64,000 nt of DNA, taken from Paenibacillus macerans (GTDB lineage Bacteria; Bacillota; Bacilli; Paenibacillales; Paenibacillaceae). How positions within the stretch are numbered: position 1 is the first letter of the stretch; every line of letters begins with the position of its first letter. The notes beneath the pieces are model-generated. The model was not told the DNA's origin, did no database searches, and saw nothing but the letters and a program-made list of their open reading frames with translations. The DNA lies in the NCBI RefSeq assembly GCF_900454495.1, contig NZ_UGSI01000001.1, forward strand, positions 3,286,001 to 3,350,000, written 5' to 3'. Below, piece after piece: positions 1 through 8,360 of this stretch. The translations under genes and the position numbers were made by a program.

Positions 1-1644
1 CCCGGCGATTTCATAAATTTGCTCCAGCTTCAGATGCCGCCGGACATGCCCAGCGAGGCGGTCGAAGGCCGCTTCCTTACGGGAGGCCGCCGTGAAGGTC
101 GGGCCCAGGGGATCAAGTCCCTTCGCCGTGCGAATGCCGTCCAACCAGGCCCGCCGCCACGCGTCGTTATGAAACAGGCCGTGCAAATAAGTGCCGAACA
201 CGCGTCCATCAGAGCGTGCGGCGCCTTCGGGATGGACTTCGTCCCCATCCGTAGGCGGCCCGTCGACGGAAGCGGCCAATTCGCGGCGGATCAGGAACAT
301 ATCGGCTATAGCGGAGCCGGCGGAAGCGAAGGCAGAAGCAGAAGATGGCGAAGCGGAATCCGCCGGCAACCGAACCGTCTCCCCTTGATGGATTTCGTAG
401 CCTTCGATAGGCAAGGCGGCCTGGCCGGGAGGATGCAGCCGTACCGGATGCCCGGTTGCCGTCGTCCCGCGGACGCGAACCGTCTTTTTGCCCGCGCGGA
501 AGGTCGTCGCGAGCGGCAGCCAGCCCAGACCTTCCGCCGACCGCGGCGCATCCGCCTCCACCGCCTCGGGGTCGTGCAAACGCGCACCGAGCATCTGATA
601 GCCTCCGCAGATGCCGGCCAGCTGAGCATGCTCCCGCAACTCCATATGCCGGCGGATGGCTAGATCCCATCCCTGCTCCCGCAGGAAGGACAGGTCTCCG
701 ATCGTGTCCTTTGTGCCCGGCAGGATAATCGCGTCGGGCTGCCCCAGGTCGGCGGGCTTGTCCACGTAACGGAGCGATACGTCCGGCTCGGCGGCGAGCG
801 GAGCGAAATCGGTGAAATTGGAAATGCGCGGATAACGGATTACGGCGATATCGACCGCGGCTTGCTCCCCGGCGGATTCCGCCGCCGAAGGATAAGTATC
901 CAAAACGACCGAATCTTCAGCTTCAATATCCAGGTCGGGAAGATAAGGCAACACGCCGAGCACGGGAATGCCGGTGCGCCGCTCCAGCCAATCTAGCCCC
1001 GGCTGGAGCAGGGAAAGATCCCCGCGGAATTTGTTGATGATGAAGCCTTTGACTCGGGCCCGCTCCTCCGGCTCCAGCAGTTCCAGTGTTCCGACCAGGA
1101 ACGCGAACACCCCGCCGCGATCGATGTCCCCGACCAAAATAACCGGCGCATCCGCCCACCCGGCCAGATTCATATTAACGATGTCGCGCTGCTTCAGGTT
1201 GATTTCCGCCGGACTGCCGGCCCCCTCCATGAGGACAATGTCGTATTGCCGGCGCAGGCGGTTCAAGGCATCCATCACAAGCGGCTTCGCCTCCGGGAGA
1301 AACTTCTCCCGGTAATCCGCCGCGCTGAGACGCTTGAGCGGCTGGCCGTGAACGACGATCTGCGAATGCATGTCTCCGGTCGGCTTGATCAGCACCGGAT
1401 TCATGTCCGTGGTGGCGGCGATGCCGCAGGCCTCGGCTTGAACCCCCTGGGCCCGGCCGATTTCCCGGCCGTCCGGGGTAACGTAGGAGTTTAAAGCCAT
1501 GTTTTGGGACTTGAAGGGGGCGGTGCGAAACCCATCCTGGGCGAAAATGCGGCAGAGCGCCGTCACGATGACGCTTTTCCCGACATCCGAGGCCGTACCC
1601 TGCACCATAAGCACCGCGCCGTTCACCGTTTCTCTATTTTCCAT
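1..1644 (-). CDS. cobQ: Cobyric acid synthase CobQ (3' end outside window)
   Basis: Glutamine-dependent amidotransferase that amidates the corrin side chains to give adenosylcobyric acid. The frame is open from an ATG at 1644 to base 1, 548 codons, so only the extreme C-terminus is missing (family about 500 aa). Residues 16-24 read GTASDVGKS, the P-loop-like nucleotide site of the CobQ/BioD fold; EGAGSPAEINL follows in the synthetase half. The amidotransferase half has GICGGYQMLG with its nucleophilic Cys near residue 346 and a His in GTYLHGLFH near 485. A GGGAGAGGAAG ribosome site precedes the ATG; a second in-frame ATG at residue 13 is less likely. It lies 35 bp behind cobS as the last visible gene of the riboswitch operon. 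Family assignment is secure. Confidence 0.95.
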   Translation of the reverse strand, partial: MENRETVNGAVLMVQGTASDVGKSVIVTALCRIFAQDGFRTAPFKSQNMALNSYVTPDGREIGRAQGVQAEACGIAATTDMNPVLIKPTGDMHSQIVVHGQPLKRLSAADYREKFLPEAKPLVMDALNRLRRQYDIVLMEGAGSPAEINLKQRDIVNMNLAGWADAPVILVGDIDRGGVFAFLVGTLELLEPEERARVKGFIINKFRGDLSLLQPGLDWLERRTGIPVLGVLPYLPDLDIEAEDSVVLDTYPSAAESAGEQAAVDIAVIRYPRISNFTDFAPLAAEPDVSLRYVDKPADLGQPDAIILPGTKDTIGDLSFLREQGWDLAIRRHMELREHAQLAGICGGYQMLGARLHDPEAVEADAPRSAEGLGWLPLATTFRAGKKTVRVRGTTATGHPVRLHPPGQAALPIEGYEIHQGETVRLPADSASPSSASAFASAGSAIADMFLIRRELAASVDGPPTDGDEVHPEGAARSDGRVFGTYLHGLFHNDAWRRAWLDGIRTAKGLDPLGPTFTAASRKEAAFDRLAGHVRRHLKLEQIYEIAG

Positions 1645-1679
1645 CCGCTTCCTCTCCCTTCCGTTTTGCGCGCCAGCGA

Positions 1680-2600
1680 TTACCGGAATATCAAAACCGC
1701 CAACAGCAGCAGCGCCGCTTCCAGACCTTCGTTCAGCGCCCCGTAAGTGTCGCCGGTTAGACCGCCGAGCTTGGCGCTCATCCAGCGGGCCGCCCGGGTT
1801 CCCGCCGCCCAGGCCAGCACCGGGTGCAGGCAGGCGTACAGCAGCAATTCCGCCAAGGCCGGTTCGATGCGGCCGCGATGGGCGGCCTCTGTTCCCGGCA
1901 GCGCCGCTGTCTGCGATAGCGCATCCGTCGCCGGCAGCATAGCCAGCAAGACGATCAGCAGCACAGCGGGCAGCAGCGCCGCCGCGGTCAATACGATCGC
2001 CCAAGCGGTTGCTCCCCGCGCATCGCGGGCCCCCAACCCGCGGAACTGCCCGGCCAAGCCTTCCCCTTGGCGGGCGTTCGGCCACAACCGCATGGCCCGG
2101 GTCATAAACCAGCGGCTCCAAACGGGCGCCGTCAGCAGCGCGGCCCCGGTTTGCCAAACGCCGCCCTGCAGCAGGGAAGCCAGCAGCGAAGCCTTCAGCA
2201 TAAGCAGCAGCACACAGGCGAGCACCCCCATCGCTCCGACCCGGCTGTCCTTCATAATTTCCAGCATTTTTTCCCGGGGCCGGTAGCTGAGCAAGCCGTC
2301 GGCCGTGTCCATCCAGCCGTCCAGATGCAGCCCGCCGGTGACCCAGACCCAAACGATCAGCGCCAGCACGGCGGCGGGAAGCGGCGGCAGCAGCCACGCC
2401 GACAAAACCGCGGCGGCCCAGACGCTAAGCCCCACGGCCGCCCCGACAAGCGGGTAATATCGGACGCTTCGCCGCAGCAACTCGGGCGTGAAATCGAGCT
2501 CGGCCCGGACCGGAAACCGCGTCAAAAATTGGAAAGCAGCCAATATCGGCTGCCGCGGGCCGCTCTGCTCGTTCTGCTTGTTCTTGCTCTCATCGCTCAT
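1680..2600 (-). CDS. cobS: Adenosylcobinamide-GDP ribazoletransferase (cobalamin synthase) CobS
   Basis: Membrane enzyme that joins adenosylcobinamide-GDP and alpha-ribazole (phosphate) to form cobalamin (phosphate), the last committed step of nucleotide-loop assembly. The 306-aa product is rich in hydrophobic segments and carries the family signature GGLHLDGWMDTADGL at residues 89-103 followed by KDSRVGAMGV near 117-126. An N-terminal hydrophilic stretch of about 18 residues precedes the conserved AAFQFLTRFPV. The ATG at 2600 overlaps the cobU stop by 4 bp (ATGA), which indicates translational coupling. Length and motifs are normal for the family. Confidence 0.96.
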   Translation of the reverse strand: MSDESKNKQNEQSGPRQPILAAFQFLTRFPVRAELDFTPELLRRSVRYYPLVGAAVGLSVWAAAVLSAWLLPPLPAAVLALIVWVWVTGGLHLDGWMDTADGLLSYRPREKMLEIMKDSRVGAMGVLACVLLLMLKASLLASLLQGGVWQTGAALLTAPVWSRWFMTRAMRLWPNARQGEGLAGQFRGLGARDARGATAWAIVLTAAALLPAVLLIVLLAMLPATDALSQTAALPGTEAAHRGRIEPALAELLLYACLHPVLAWAAGTRAARWMSAKLGGLTGDTYGALNEGLEAALLLLAVLIFR

Positions 2601-3217
2601 AGCCGGTACTCCCTGCTTTTCAACTCGATCGGAATGCCCGCCGTCACGAGAAACACCTGTCCGGAAATGGCGGCCATCCTGCGGTTCAACCGGCCCGCCA
2701 GATCACGATACAGCCGGCCCAAGGGGTATTCCGGCACGATTCCGTTCCCCACCTCGTTGGTGACCATCACCAGCGTGCCGGGGAAAGCTTCGGCCGCGGC
2801 AGCCAGCCGCCCGATTTCCCGCTCCATGACCTCAGCCGCGTCGGACCTTTCCCCCTGCTCAAGCAGCATGTTTGACAGCCATAACGTGAGGCAGTCGACG
2901 AGCACGACGGCCGCGGCGGACGAGCCGGCCTTTTCCGTTCCCTGCCGGTCCATCCCGGCCGCTTCCGCCCCGCCTGCCCGCAGCTCGTCCCCTAATGCCG
3001 TGAGCTTTTCCGCCAGCCGCAACGGCTCCTCCAGCGTCGTCCAGGTGAATCCGCTTTGTTCCCTTTGCTGCCGGTGCAGGGCGATCCGCTCGGTCATTTC
3101 TTCGTCGAAAGCTTGCCCGGTCGCGATATACAACGCGGCTTCCGCGTGCTTCATAATCCAACGCTCGGCAAACGAGCTTTTGCCGCTGCGGGCGCCGCCC
3201 GTGACCATTACTTTCAT
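2597..3217 (-). CDS. cobU: Adenosylcobinamide kinase / guanylyltransferase CobU
   Basis: Bifunctional enzyme that phosphorylates adenosylcobinamide and transfers GMP to it, giving adenosylcobinamide-GDP for CobS. The 206-aa product has the P-loop GGARSGKSS at residues 7-15, a His at residue 48 matching the guanylylated His of the Salmonella enzyme by position, and the VLVDCLTLWLSNML strand-helix. The insertion around residues 85-110 (Ala/Gly-rich, containing GAEAAGMDRQGTEKAG) is longer than in many homologues and probably forms a surface loop. The gene sits 64 bp downstream of cobT and overlaps cobS by 4 bp. Confidence 0.96.
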   Translation of the reverse strand: MKVMVTGGARSGKSSFAERWIMKHAEAALYIATGQAFDEEMTERIALHRQQREQSGFTWTTLEEPLRLAEKLTALGDELRAGGAEAAGMDRQGTEKAGSSAAAVVLVDCLTLWLSNMLLEQGERSDAAEVMEREIGRLAAAAEAFPGTLVMVTNEVGNGIVPEYPLGRLYRDLAGRLNRRMAAISGQVFLVTAGIPIELKSREYRL

Positions 3218-3281
3218 CGCTTTACCCCCAAACTCATGTTGACTGTCACCGCGATTTCAGCCGGGCAGCGCCCCGCCCATT

Positions 3282-4346
3282 TTACCGGTCGCCGCCCGTG
3301 GAAATCCCCGCGCTCTCAAAGGTCGCCATCTCCCGCACGATCCGGCTCGCCGCGTCCACCAAATGCAGGGCGAGCACCCCGCCGGTTCCCTCGCCGAGCC
3401 GCATGCCAAGCTCCAGCATCGGCTCGAGCTTCAGCTCCCGCAGCAGCTGGCGATGCCCCTGCTCCGCGGAGACGTGGGATGCGATCATATACCCGGCCGC
3501 TTCCGGCGCAAGCCGGCTTGCGGCAAGCGCGGCCACGCTGGATATAAAGCCGTCGATCACGACGGGGCAGCGGCTTTTCGCCGCACCAAGAATGACTCCG
3601 GCGAGCCCGGCGATTTCCAGGCCGCCCACTTTGGCGAGCACGCCGAGCGGATCTCCCGGGTCCGGGCGATTGATCTCCAGGGCGCGCCGCACGACTTCGA
3701 TCTTGCCGCGCAGCCGTACATCGTCGATCCCGGTCCCCCGGCCGACGCTTTGCTCCGGCGAAATCCCGGTCAAAGCGCTCATCATCGCCGCGCTGGCCGT
3801 CGTATTGCCGATGCCCATCTCGCCCGTAACGAACAGGCGGACGCCGCGGGATGCCGCTTCCTCCACGAGCCGCGCTCCGATCAGCACGGCCGCCTCCGCC
3901 TCCTCCCGGGTCATCGCCGGGCCTTTGGACATATTGGCGGTGCCGTACCGCACTTTCCGCGACACCAAAGCCGGATGCGACAGCTCCGCGTTCACGCCGA
4001 TATCGACGCACACGACGTCGGCGCCGGCCTGGCGCGCCAGTACGTTCACCGCTGCTCCGCCGGCGAGGAAATTGCCCACCATCTGCGGCGTCACTTCCGC
4101 CGGAAAGGCGCTGACGCCTTCCTCGCAAACGCCGTGGTCGGCAGCCATCACAAACACCGTGCGCCGCGGGAACTCCGGCAGCGCTTCGCCCGTTATGCCG
4201 GCCAGCCTGACGGCCAATTCCTCCAGCTTGCCGAGGCTGCCGGGCGGCTTCGTCAACCGGCCCAAGCGTTCCTCGGCGGCAGCCATTGCCGCCGCATCAA
4301 GCCTGCCGATGCTCCCTGCAAGTTCCAAAATAGCGTTATGCCCCAT
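3282..4346 (-). CDS. cobT: Nicotinate-nucleotide:dimethylbenzimidazole phosphoribosyltransferase CobT
   Basis: Makes alpha-ribazole phosphate from the lower-ligand base and nicotinate mononucleotide. The 354-aa product begins with the family pattern RLGRLTKPPGSLGKLEELA (about residues 27-45), has the ADHGV segment near 70, the EMGIGNTT segment near 175, and the catalytic Glu in RLGEGTG near residue 319. The start ATG at 4346 follows a GGGAGGGAAGA ribosome site. It lies 123 bp behind the ATPase gene; that gap holds degenerate TTCATCC/CCGCTT repeats and no clear terminator, so it is read here as part of the same operon. Confidence 0.97.
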   Translation of the reverse strand: MGHNAILELAGSIGRLDAAAMAAAEERLGRLTKPPGSLGKLEELAVRLAGITGEALPEFPRRTVFVMAADHGVCEEGVSAFPAEVTPQMVGNFLAGGAAVNVLARQAGADVVCVDIGVNAELSHPALVSRKVRYGTANMSKGPAMTREEAEAAVLIGARLVEEAASRGVRLFVTGEMGIGNTTASAAMMSALTGISPEQSVGRGTGIDDVRLRGKIEVVRRALEINRPDPGDPLGVLAKVGGLEIAGLAGVILGAAKSRCPVVIDGFISSVAALAASRLAPEAAGYMIASHVSAEQGHRQLLRELKLEPMLELGMRLGEGTGGVLALHLVDAASRIVREMATFESAGISTGGDR

Positions 4347-4469
4347 GATTGTTCTTCCCTCCCCCGTGGTTCATCCATTCAGTTCATCTATTCGGTTATT
4401 TGTTTGGCTCATCCGCCCGCTTTATTTGCCCGCTTCATCCGTTCGTATCTCAAGCCGGCCTTTTCCTCC

Positions 4470-5303
4470 TCAGCCGCCGGTTTCGCCGCTCCTAATCCCC
4501 TTGGCCTCCCCGCTTTCCGCCTTCCTTCGCTGTAGAAGCAGCTGCGGCACTCCGCTGTCCGGATGCGGCACCCGGTGCGCCTTCACTTGATAAACCTTAT
4601 CTACCATAGCCGCGGACAAAATGTCTTCCGGCGGCCCCTCCGCCACAACGCACCCTTCGCTCAGCACCAGGAGACGGTCGCAAAACAAAGCGGCCAGGTT
4701 CAAATCATGCATCACGGCCACGACCGTCAGCCCTTCCTCCCGCTGCCATCCTGAGACCAGTTCCATGAACTGCATTTGGTAGCGAAGGTCCAAATACGTC
4801 GTCGGTTCATCGAGCAGTACCAGCTCCGGCTGCTGCGCCATCACCTTGCCGAGCGCGGCGCGCTGGCGTTGCCCTCCGCTAAGCGCGCTTAGCGGCCGGT
4901 GCTCCAGCGCGCTCAGCTCCAGCTTATCCATAATTTCGCCGAGCAGCCGCCGGGAGCCCTCCGGTCCGTCCTTCTCCCTGCCGCGCCAGTCCTGATACGG
5001 AAAGCGCCCCATCTCGACCACGTCGCGGACGCTGTACGAAACCGGAGGCAAACCGTCCTGCTGCAGGACGGCGATTTTCCGCGATAACGCCTTGCGGCCA
5101 TAGGAAGAGAGCGGACGTCCGTCCAGCGCGATCTCCCCAGCGCCCGGCCGCTCCACACCGGAAATCAGATTGAGCAGCGTCGTTTTGCCGCTGCCGTTAG
5201 GTCCGATCAGCCCCCAAAATTCGCCCTTTCGCACGCTCCAGGTTACATCGTGGAGAACCGCCTGGCGGCCGTACGTTTTGGAAACTTTTTTCACCTCGAT
5301 CAA
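4470..5303 (-). CDS. btuD: Cobalamin/siderophore-type ABC transporter ATPase (BtuD/FhuC family)
   Basis: ATPase that powers import through the adjacent FecCD-type permease. The 277-aa product has Walker A GPNGSGKTT near residues 34-42, the ABC signature LSGGQRQR and Walker B LVLLDEPTTYLD. The frame is open further upstream, but the start is best placed at a TTG at 5303: it has a GGAGGGGGAAC ribosome site and forms a TTGA overlap with the permease stop, and the protein then begins MIEVKKVSKTYG as family members do. The ligand is inferred to be cobalamin/cobinamide from the B12 riboswitch and cob genes; the protein family alone would also fit siderophores. Confidence 0.9.
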   Translation of the reverse strand: MIEVKKVSKTYGRQAVLHDVTWSVRKGEFWGLIGPNGSGKTTLLNLISGVERPGAGEIALDGRPLSSYGRKALSRKIAVLQQDGLPPVSYSVRDVVEMGRFPYQDWRGREKDGPEGSRRLLGEIMDKLELSALEHRPLSALSGGQRQRAALGKVMAQQPELVLLDEPTTYLDLRYQMQFMELVSGWQREEGLTVVAVMHDLNLAALFCDRLLVLSEGCVVAEGPPEDILSAAMVDKVYQVKAHRVPHPDSGVPQLLLQRRKAESGEAKGIRSGETGG

Positions 5304-6349
5304 CGCAGTTCCCCCTCCCGCTCCTTCTTTTTCCGGTGCAGCAAATAGCCAAAGAAGGGGGCCCCGACAAAAGCGGTAACGATGCCAAGCGGGATCTCCG
5401 TCGGCGTCAGCAGGGAGCGGGCCGCAAGATCGCTCCACATCATAAATATCCCGCCGCCAAGCGCGGACAGCGGAATAATCAGACGATAATCGGGCCCGGT
5501 TATCAGGCGGATCATGTGCGGAATGACCAGGCCGACGAAGCCGATAACGCCGGACACCGACACGGCCGCCGCCGTCATCAGCGTGGCTGCCAGCAGCACG
5601 GTCAGCTTCGTCCGCTCCACGTTCAGCCCCGAATGCGCCGCCTGACGTTCGCCGAGCGCCAGCAAGTTAAGCGTTCCGGCCCGGCTCCACAGAAACGCCC
5701 CGCCCACCAGCAAATACGGGAAAAGGATGGCCGTATACGACCATCCGCGCAATGACAAGCTGCCCATCGTCCAATATAAAATTTCATTGACCGTTTGCTT
5801 GGACATCGCCGTCAAAAACGACACCACCGCGCCAAGGAACGACTGCATGACGACACCGGACAAAATCAGGCTTTCAATCGGAATTTTCCCGTTTTCGCGC
5901 GCCAGCCAAATGACGATCCACAGCGTGATCGCACCCGTCAGGAAAGCGACCGCCGGCAGCGTAAACACCCCGAGCAACGAAAACTGCCAGCCGAAAAAAA
6001 TAAGCACGGCCGCGCCGATCGCCGATCCCGACGAAACCCCGAGCGTAAACGGATCGGCCAGCGGATTGCGCAGCACGCCTTGAAAGCCTGCCCCGGCCAC
6101 CGCAAGCGTGGCGCCGACCAGCATCCCCAACAAAACGCGGGGAAGGCGCACCTGTAGGACGATTTGCTCCGAGGCCACGCTCCAGTCCGCCGTGATCCAG
6201 CTTCCCGGGCCGGGAATCCGGTGCAGCAAAATGCGGGCGATATCGCCGAGCGGCAGCGATACCGAACCGATTCCGATGCAAAACAGCAGCGTTACGGCCA
6301 GCAGCGCCAGCAGAACGGTCCCGTAACCGGCCAGCTTACCGGTCATCAT
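5300..6349 (-). CDS. btuC: Cobalamin ABC transporter permease (BtuC/FecCD family)
   Basis: Polytopic membrane subunit of the B12 importer. The 349-aa product has about nine to ten hydrophobic segments and typical FecCD features: QVRLPRVLLGMLVGATLAVAG near residue 68, the SGSAIGAAV segment and the conserved GVIGFVGLVIPHMIRL cytoplasmic-loop motif near residue 268, which contacts the ATPase. It overlaps both neighbours (btuF stop and btuD start) by 4 bp. Two tandem ATG codons (6349 and 6346) are possible starts. Substrate assignment rests on operon context and the riboswitch. Confidence 0.92.
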   Translation of the reverse strand: MMTGKLAGYGTVLLALLAVTLLFCIGIGSVSLPLGDIARILLHRIPGPGSWITADWSVASEQIVLQVRLPRVLLGMLVGATLAVAGAGFQGVLRNPLADPFTLGVSSGSAIGAAVLIFFGWQFSLLGVFTLPAVAFLTGAITLWIVIWLARENGKIPIESLILSGVVMQSFLGAVVSFLTAMSKQTVNEILYWTMGSLSLRGWSYTAILFPYLLVGGAFLWSRAGTLNLLALGERQAAHSGLNVERTKLTVLLAATLMTAAAVSVSGVIGFVGLVIPHMIRLITGPDYRLIIPLSALGGGIFMMWSDLAARSLLTPTEIPLGIVTAFVGAPFFGYLLHRKKKEREGELR

Positions 6350-7365
6350 GGCTGAATCAGTTCCGGATAAATCGCTTTGGCTACCTCAATTAATCCTTGC
6401 GTCACCCGCGGACCCGGGCGGCTGAGCAAATTGTCGTCCAGCCCGACGACGCGGTCTTCCTTGATCGCGGCAATTTGATCCCAACCGGCGCGTCCTTTGA
6501 TAATGTCCGCCAGCGTGCGATTGTTTTTGTCGACGACGCTTTTGGCGTACAGGATCACGTCCGGATTCGCTTTAATGATGTTCTCCTCGTTGATTTCGCT
6601 CCAGCCCGCAATGTCGGAAGCTACATTAACGCCGCCGGCCAGGGTGATCATTTCGTCCATGAACTCGCCCTTGCCGACCGTCCAGCCCGGCGAAAATTCG
6701 ATGTACACTTTTTTCTTCTGATCCTCAGTCAGCGATTTGACCGCATCGGTCACCCGGCTCAATTCCTGCTGCATTTGGCCGACGACTTCTTCAGCTTGGG
6801 CCTGATGATCGGTGATCTCGCCGATTGCCTTGATGTGCTCCATCACGCCGCTCACCGTTTTCGGATCGGACTGGAACACCTTGAACCCCAAATCGCTCAA
6901 GCTTTTGACCGTCTGTTCGTCGATCAGGCTGGCCGCCACGATCAGGTCCGGCTGCGCGGCGACGATCGCCTCTACGTTCACCTTGAAACCGCCCATTCTA
7001 GGCTTGTCCTTCACCGCTTCCGGATAATCGTCCAAATCCGAAACGCCGGCGATCTGCTGATCGAGCCCGAGCGCGAACAGCGTCTCCGTCTCCGACGGGG
7101 CCAGAGAAACGATTTTTTGCGGCGCCGACTCAAACGTAAATTCCGTTCCGCTCGAATCCTTCAGCGTCAGCGGATACACCGTCCGTTTGGCGCCCTGTTC
7201 GCCCTGTGCTCCGTTTCCGGCATTCGAACTTGCATTTTGCCCGGTTTGGCCTGCGGCGTTGCCCGCCGCTCCTTGGCCGCCCGCGCCTTTATCCTGGCCG
7301 CAGCCCGCCAATAACAGCGCCATCGCCAGCAGCGCGATCCCCCATAAATTCAGCCATTTCTTCAT
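6346..7365 (-). CDS. btuF: Cobalamin-binding lipoprotein (BtuF-like, periplasmic-binding protein type III)
   Basis: Extracellular lipoprotein that captures the corrinoid and delivers it to BtuC. The start is taken at ATG 7365, where MKKWLNLWGIALLAMALLL is followed by the lipobox LAGC and an AGGAGAG ribosome site; the open frame extends 14 codons further upstream without support. A Gly/Ala/Asn-rich linker (residues about 25-60) tethers the domain, which contains the class-typical IVSLAPSETETLFALG and VVGLDDNLLSRPGPRV segments. At 339 aa it is a normal size. It is the first gene after the B12 riboswitch leader. Confidence 0.93.
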   Translation of the reverse strand: MKKWLNLWGIALLAMALLLAGCGQDKGAGGQGAAGNAAGQTGQNASSNAGNGAQGEQGAKRTVYPLTLKDSSGTEFTFESAPQKIVSLAPSETETLFALGLDQQIAGVSDLDDYPEAVKDKPRMGGFKVNVEAIVAAQPDLIVAASLIDEQTVKSLSDLGFKVFQSDPKTVSGVMEHIKAIGEITDHQAQAEEVVGQMQQELSRVTDAVKSLTEDQKKKVYIEFSPGWTVGKGEFMDEMITLAGGVNVASDIAGWSEINEENIIKANPDVILYAKSVVDKNNRTLADIIKGRAGWDQIAAIKEDRVVGLDDNLLSRPGPRVTQGLIEVAKAIYPELIQP

Positions 7366-7469
7366 CAATATCTCTCCTCTGCTCTGCATTTCTTCCGGGT
7401 GTTCCAAAGCCTACTGACACGCCCGAATCTAAGCGATGCGTACGGCACCGGGATTTACCCGTTCAAACA

Positions 7470-7501
7470 AGAAAACCCCCAATCCCGGGCGGATGGGGGT
7501 A
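7470..7501 (-). terminator. Putative intrinsic terminator in the B12 riboswitch leader
   Basis: Read on the minus strand, CCCCCATC and GATTGGGGG form a GC-rich hairpin (one bulge) followed by TTTTCTTGTTT. It lies between the riboswitch aptamer and btuF, about 105 bp upstream of the btuF start. A second strong hairpin (CCATGCC/GGCATGG arms, about 7515-7557) lies between aptamer and terminator and could serve as the alternative structure. That this is the expression platform is inferred from order and spacing. Confidence 0.65.
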
Positions 7502-7602
7502 CGTCCACAAAGCCATGCCTTCTGCGGGAAACGGATCTCCCGCCTTTTGGGCATGGTGCTCTTAGCAGAACGTTATCCTTTCCTCGAAGGACCGTCTTTA
7601 AT

Positions 7603-7825
7603 CTCCCGTGGGCAGGTCTCCTGACTTGCAGGCTTCGACGCCGGCTCGCCTTCCCATCCCCCGTCTTAAGCGGATGACAGTGGCAATATGAGCTGCGTCC
7701 CTGTTTACAGTGGCGGGACCGTGCCGGATTTGCACCGGCTTCCCTTTTAACCGAGAAGCCGCGGCGGCAAACGCACCGGCTTCAAGGACCTACGGGCACT
7801 GATTTTCGCTTGGTTCCAGGCTTTC
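7603..7825 (-). promoter_or_regulatory. Cobalamin (adenosylcobalamin) riboswitch
   Basis: On the minus strand the leader contains the conserved core GCCGGTGCAAATCCGGCACG, then GTCCCGCCACTGT, and the B12 box CAGGAGACCTGCC at about 7611-7623. These are hallmark elements of the cobalamin riboswitch. It should lower expression of the btuF-to-cobQ operon when cobalamin is plentiful. Aptamer limits are approximate, set from the P1-side GTGCCCGTAGG and the B12 box. Confidence 0.96.
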
Positions 7826-7836
7826 TTCACTTTAGG

Positions 7837-7865
7837 ATTATAGGTTAAAAAAATAAAACTTACAA
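7837..7865 (-). promoter_or_regulatory. Promoter of the btuF-cobQ operon
   Basis: On the minus strand TTGTAA (7860-7865) and TATAAT (7837-7842) are separated by exactly 17 bp, placing the transcript start near 7830, directly in front of the riboswitch aptamer. Confidence 0.8.
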
Positions 7866-7965
7866 TAACCACCCTTTTGTTGGAGGCTCAGCCAAAAAAC
7901 GCGCTTAATACAAAATATTCAGCCGTGCCTCTTCATCCTAACCCATTCAGTCCCTGAACAACTCC

Positions 7966-8173
7966 GGCGAAAAATAAGGACATAAAGTGTCTTTATTTCG
8001 CCGATCCCCGCCCATTTTAGAGAAATAGAGGCATTTTATGCTGCTATTTTATTAGGACCGCAAGGAAATGCCCCATCCTGGACCATTCAAAGGAAAATAG
8101 GTACATAAAATGCCGCTAATGGGGATGTACATGTTGGAGTTCGGATCATAAGCACTTAAAATGTCGCTATTTT
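7966..8173. repeat. Cluster of four imperfect palindromes, family A (locus 1)
   Basis: Four units of about 27-37 bp (7966-8002, 8023-8049, 8094-8120, 8147-8173) share the pattern AAATARnG...CnCTATTT. The first forms a hairpin with GGCGAAA and TTTCGCC arms; the second pairs AAATAG with CTATTT. They lie between the divergent btuF and katA genes. The same motif recurs at 13459-13656, 27497-27649 and 33521-33548. Apart from these units I see only the end of the B12 promoter and no gene here; the short open frame across the cluster is not credible. Confidence 0.75.
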
Positions 8174-8360
8174 GAAGGCCGATGGTTTCGGTAGCTGATC
8201 GTTTCGGCAGCCGATAGCTCGAACGCGCCTTTATACAACCTTCATGCATATTTCATCATCGATTCATCGCGCCTTCATGACAAAGCTCCCCCGTCCCGGT
8301 AAAGTTAAGTTATCAAAACGAGGAAAATTGAATAATCCATATTTACTAAGAGGTGATCAA

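Noticed and set aside
3298..4590. 430-codon plus-strand open frame opposite cobT
   Set aside because: Antisense shadow; Ser/Arg/Pro-rich translation without domains.
7966..8173. CRISPR array
   Set aside because: Units are degenerate palindromes with unequal spacing and no cas genes are near; the same holds for the other clusters.
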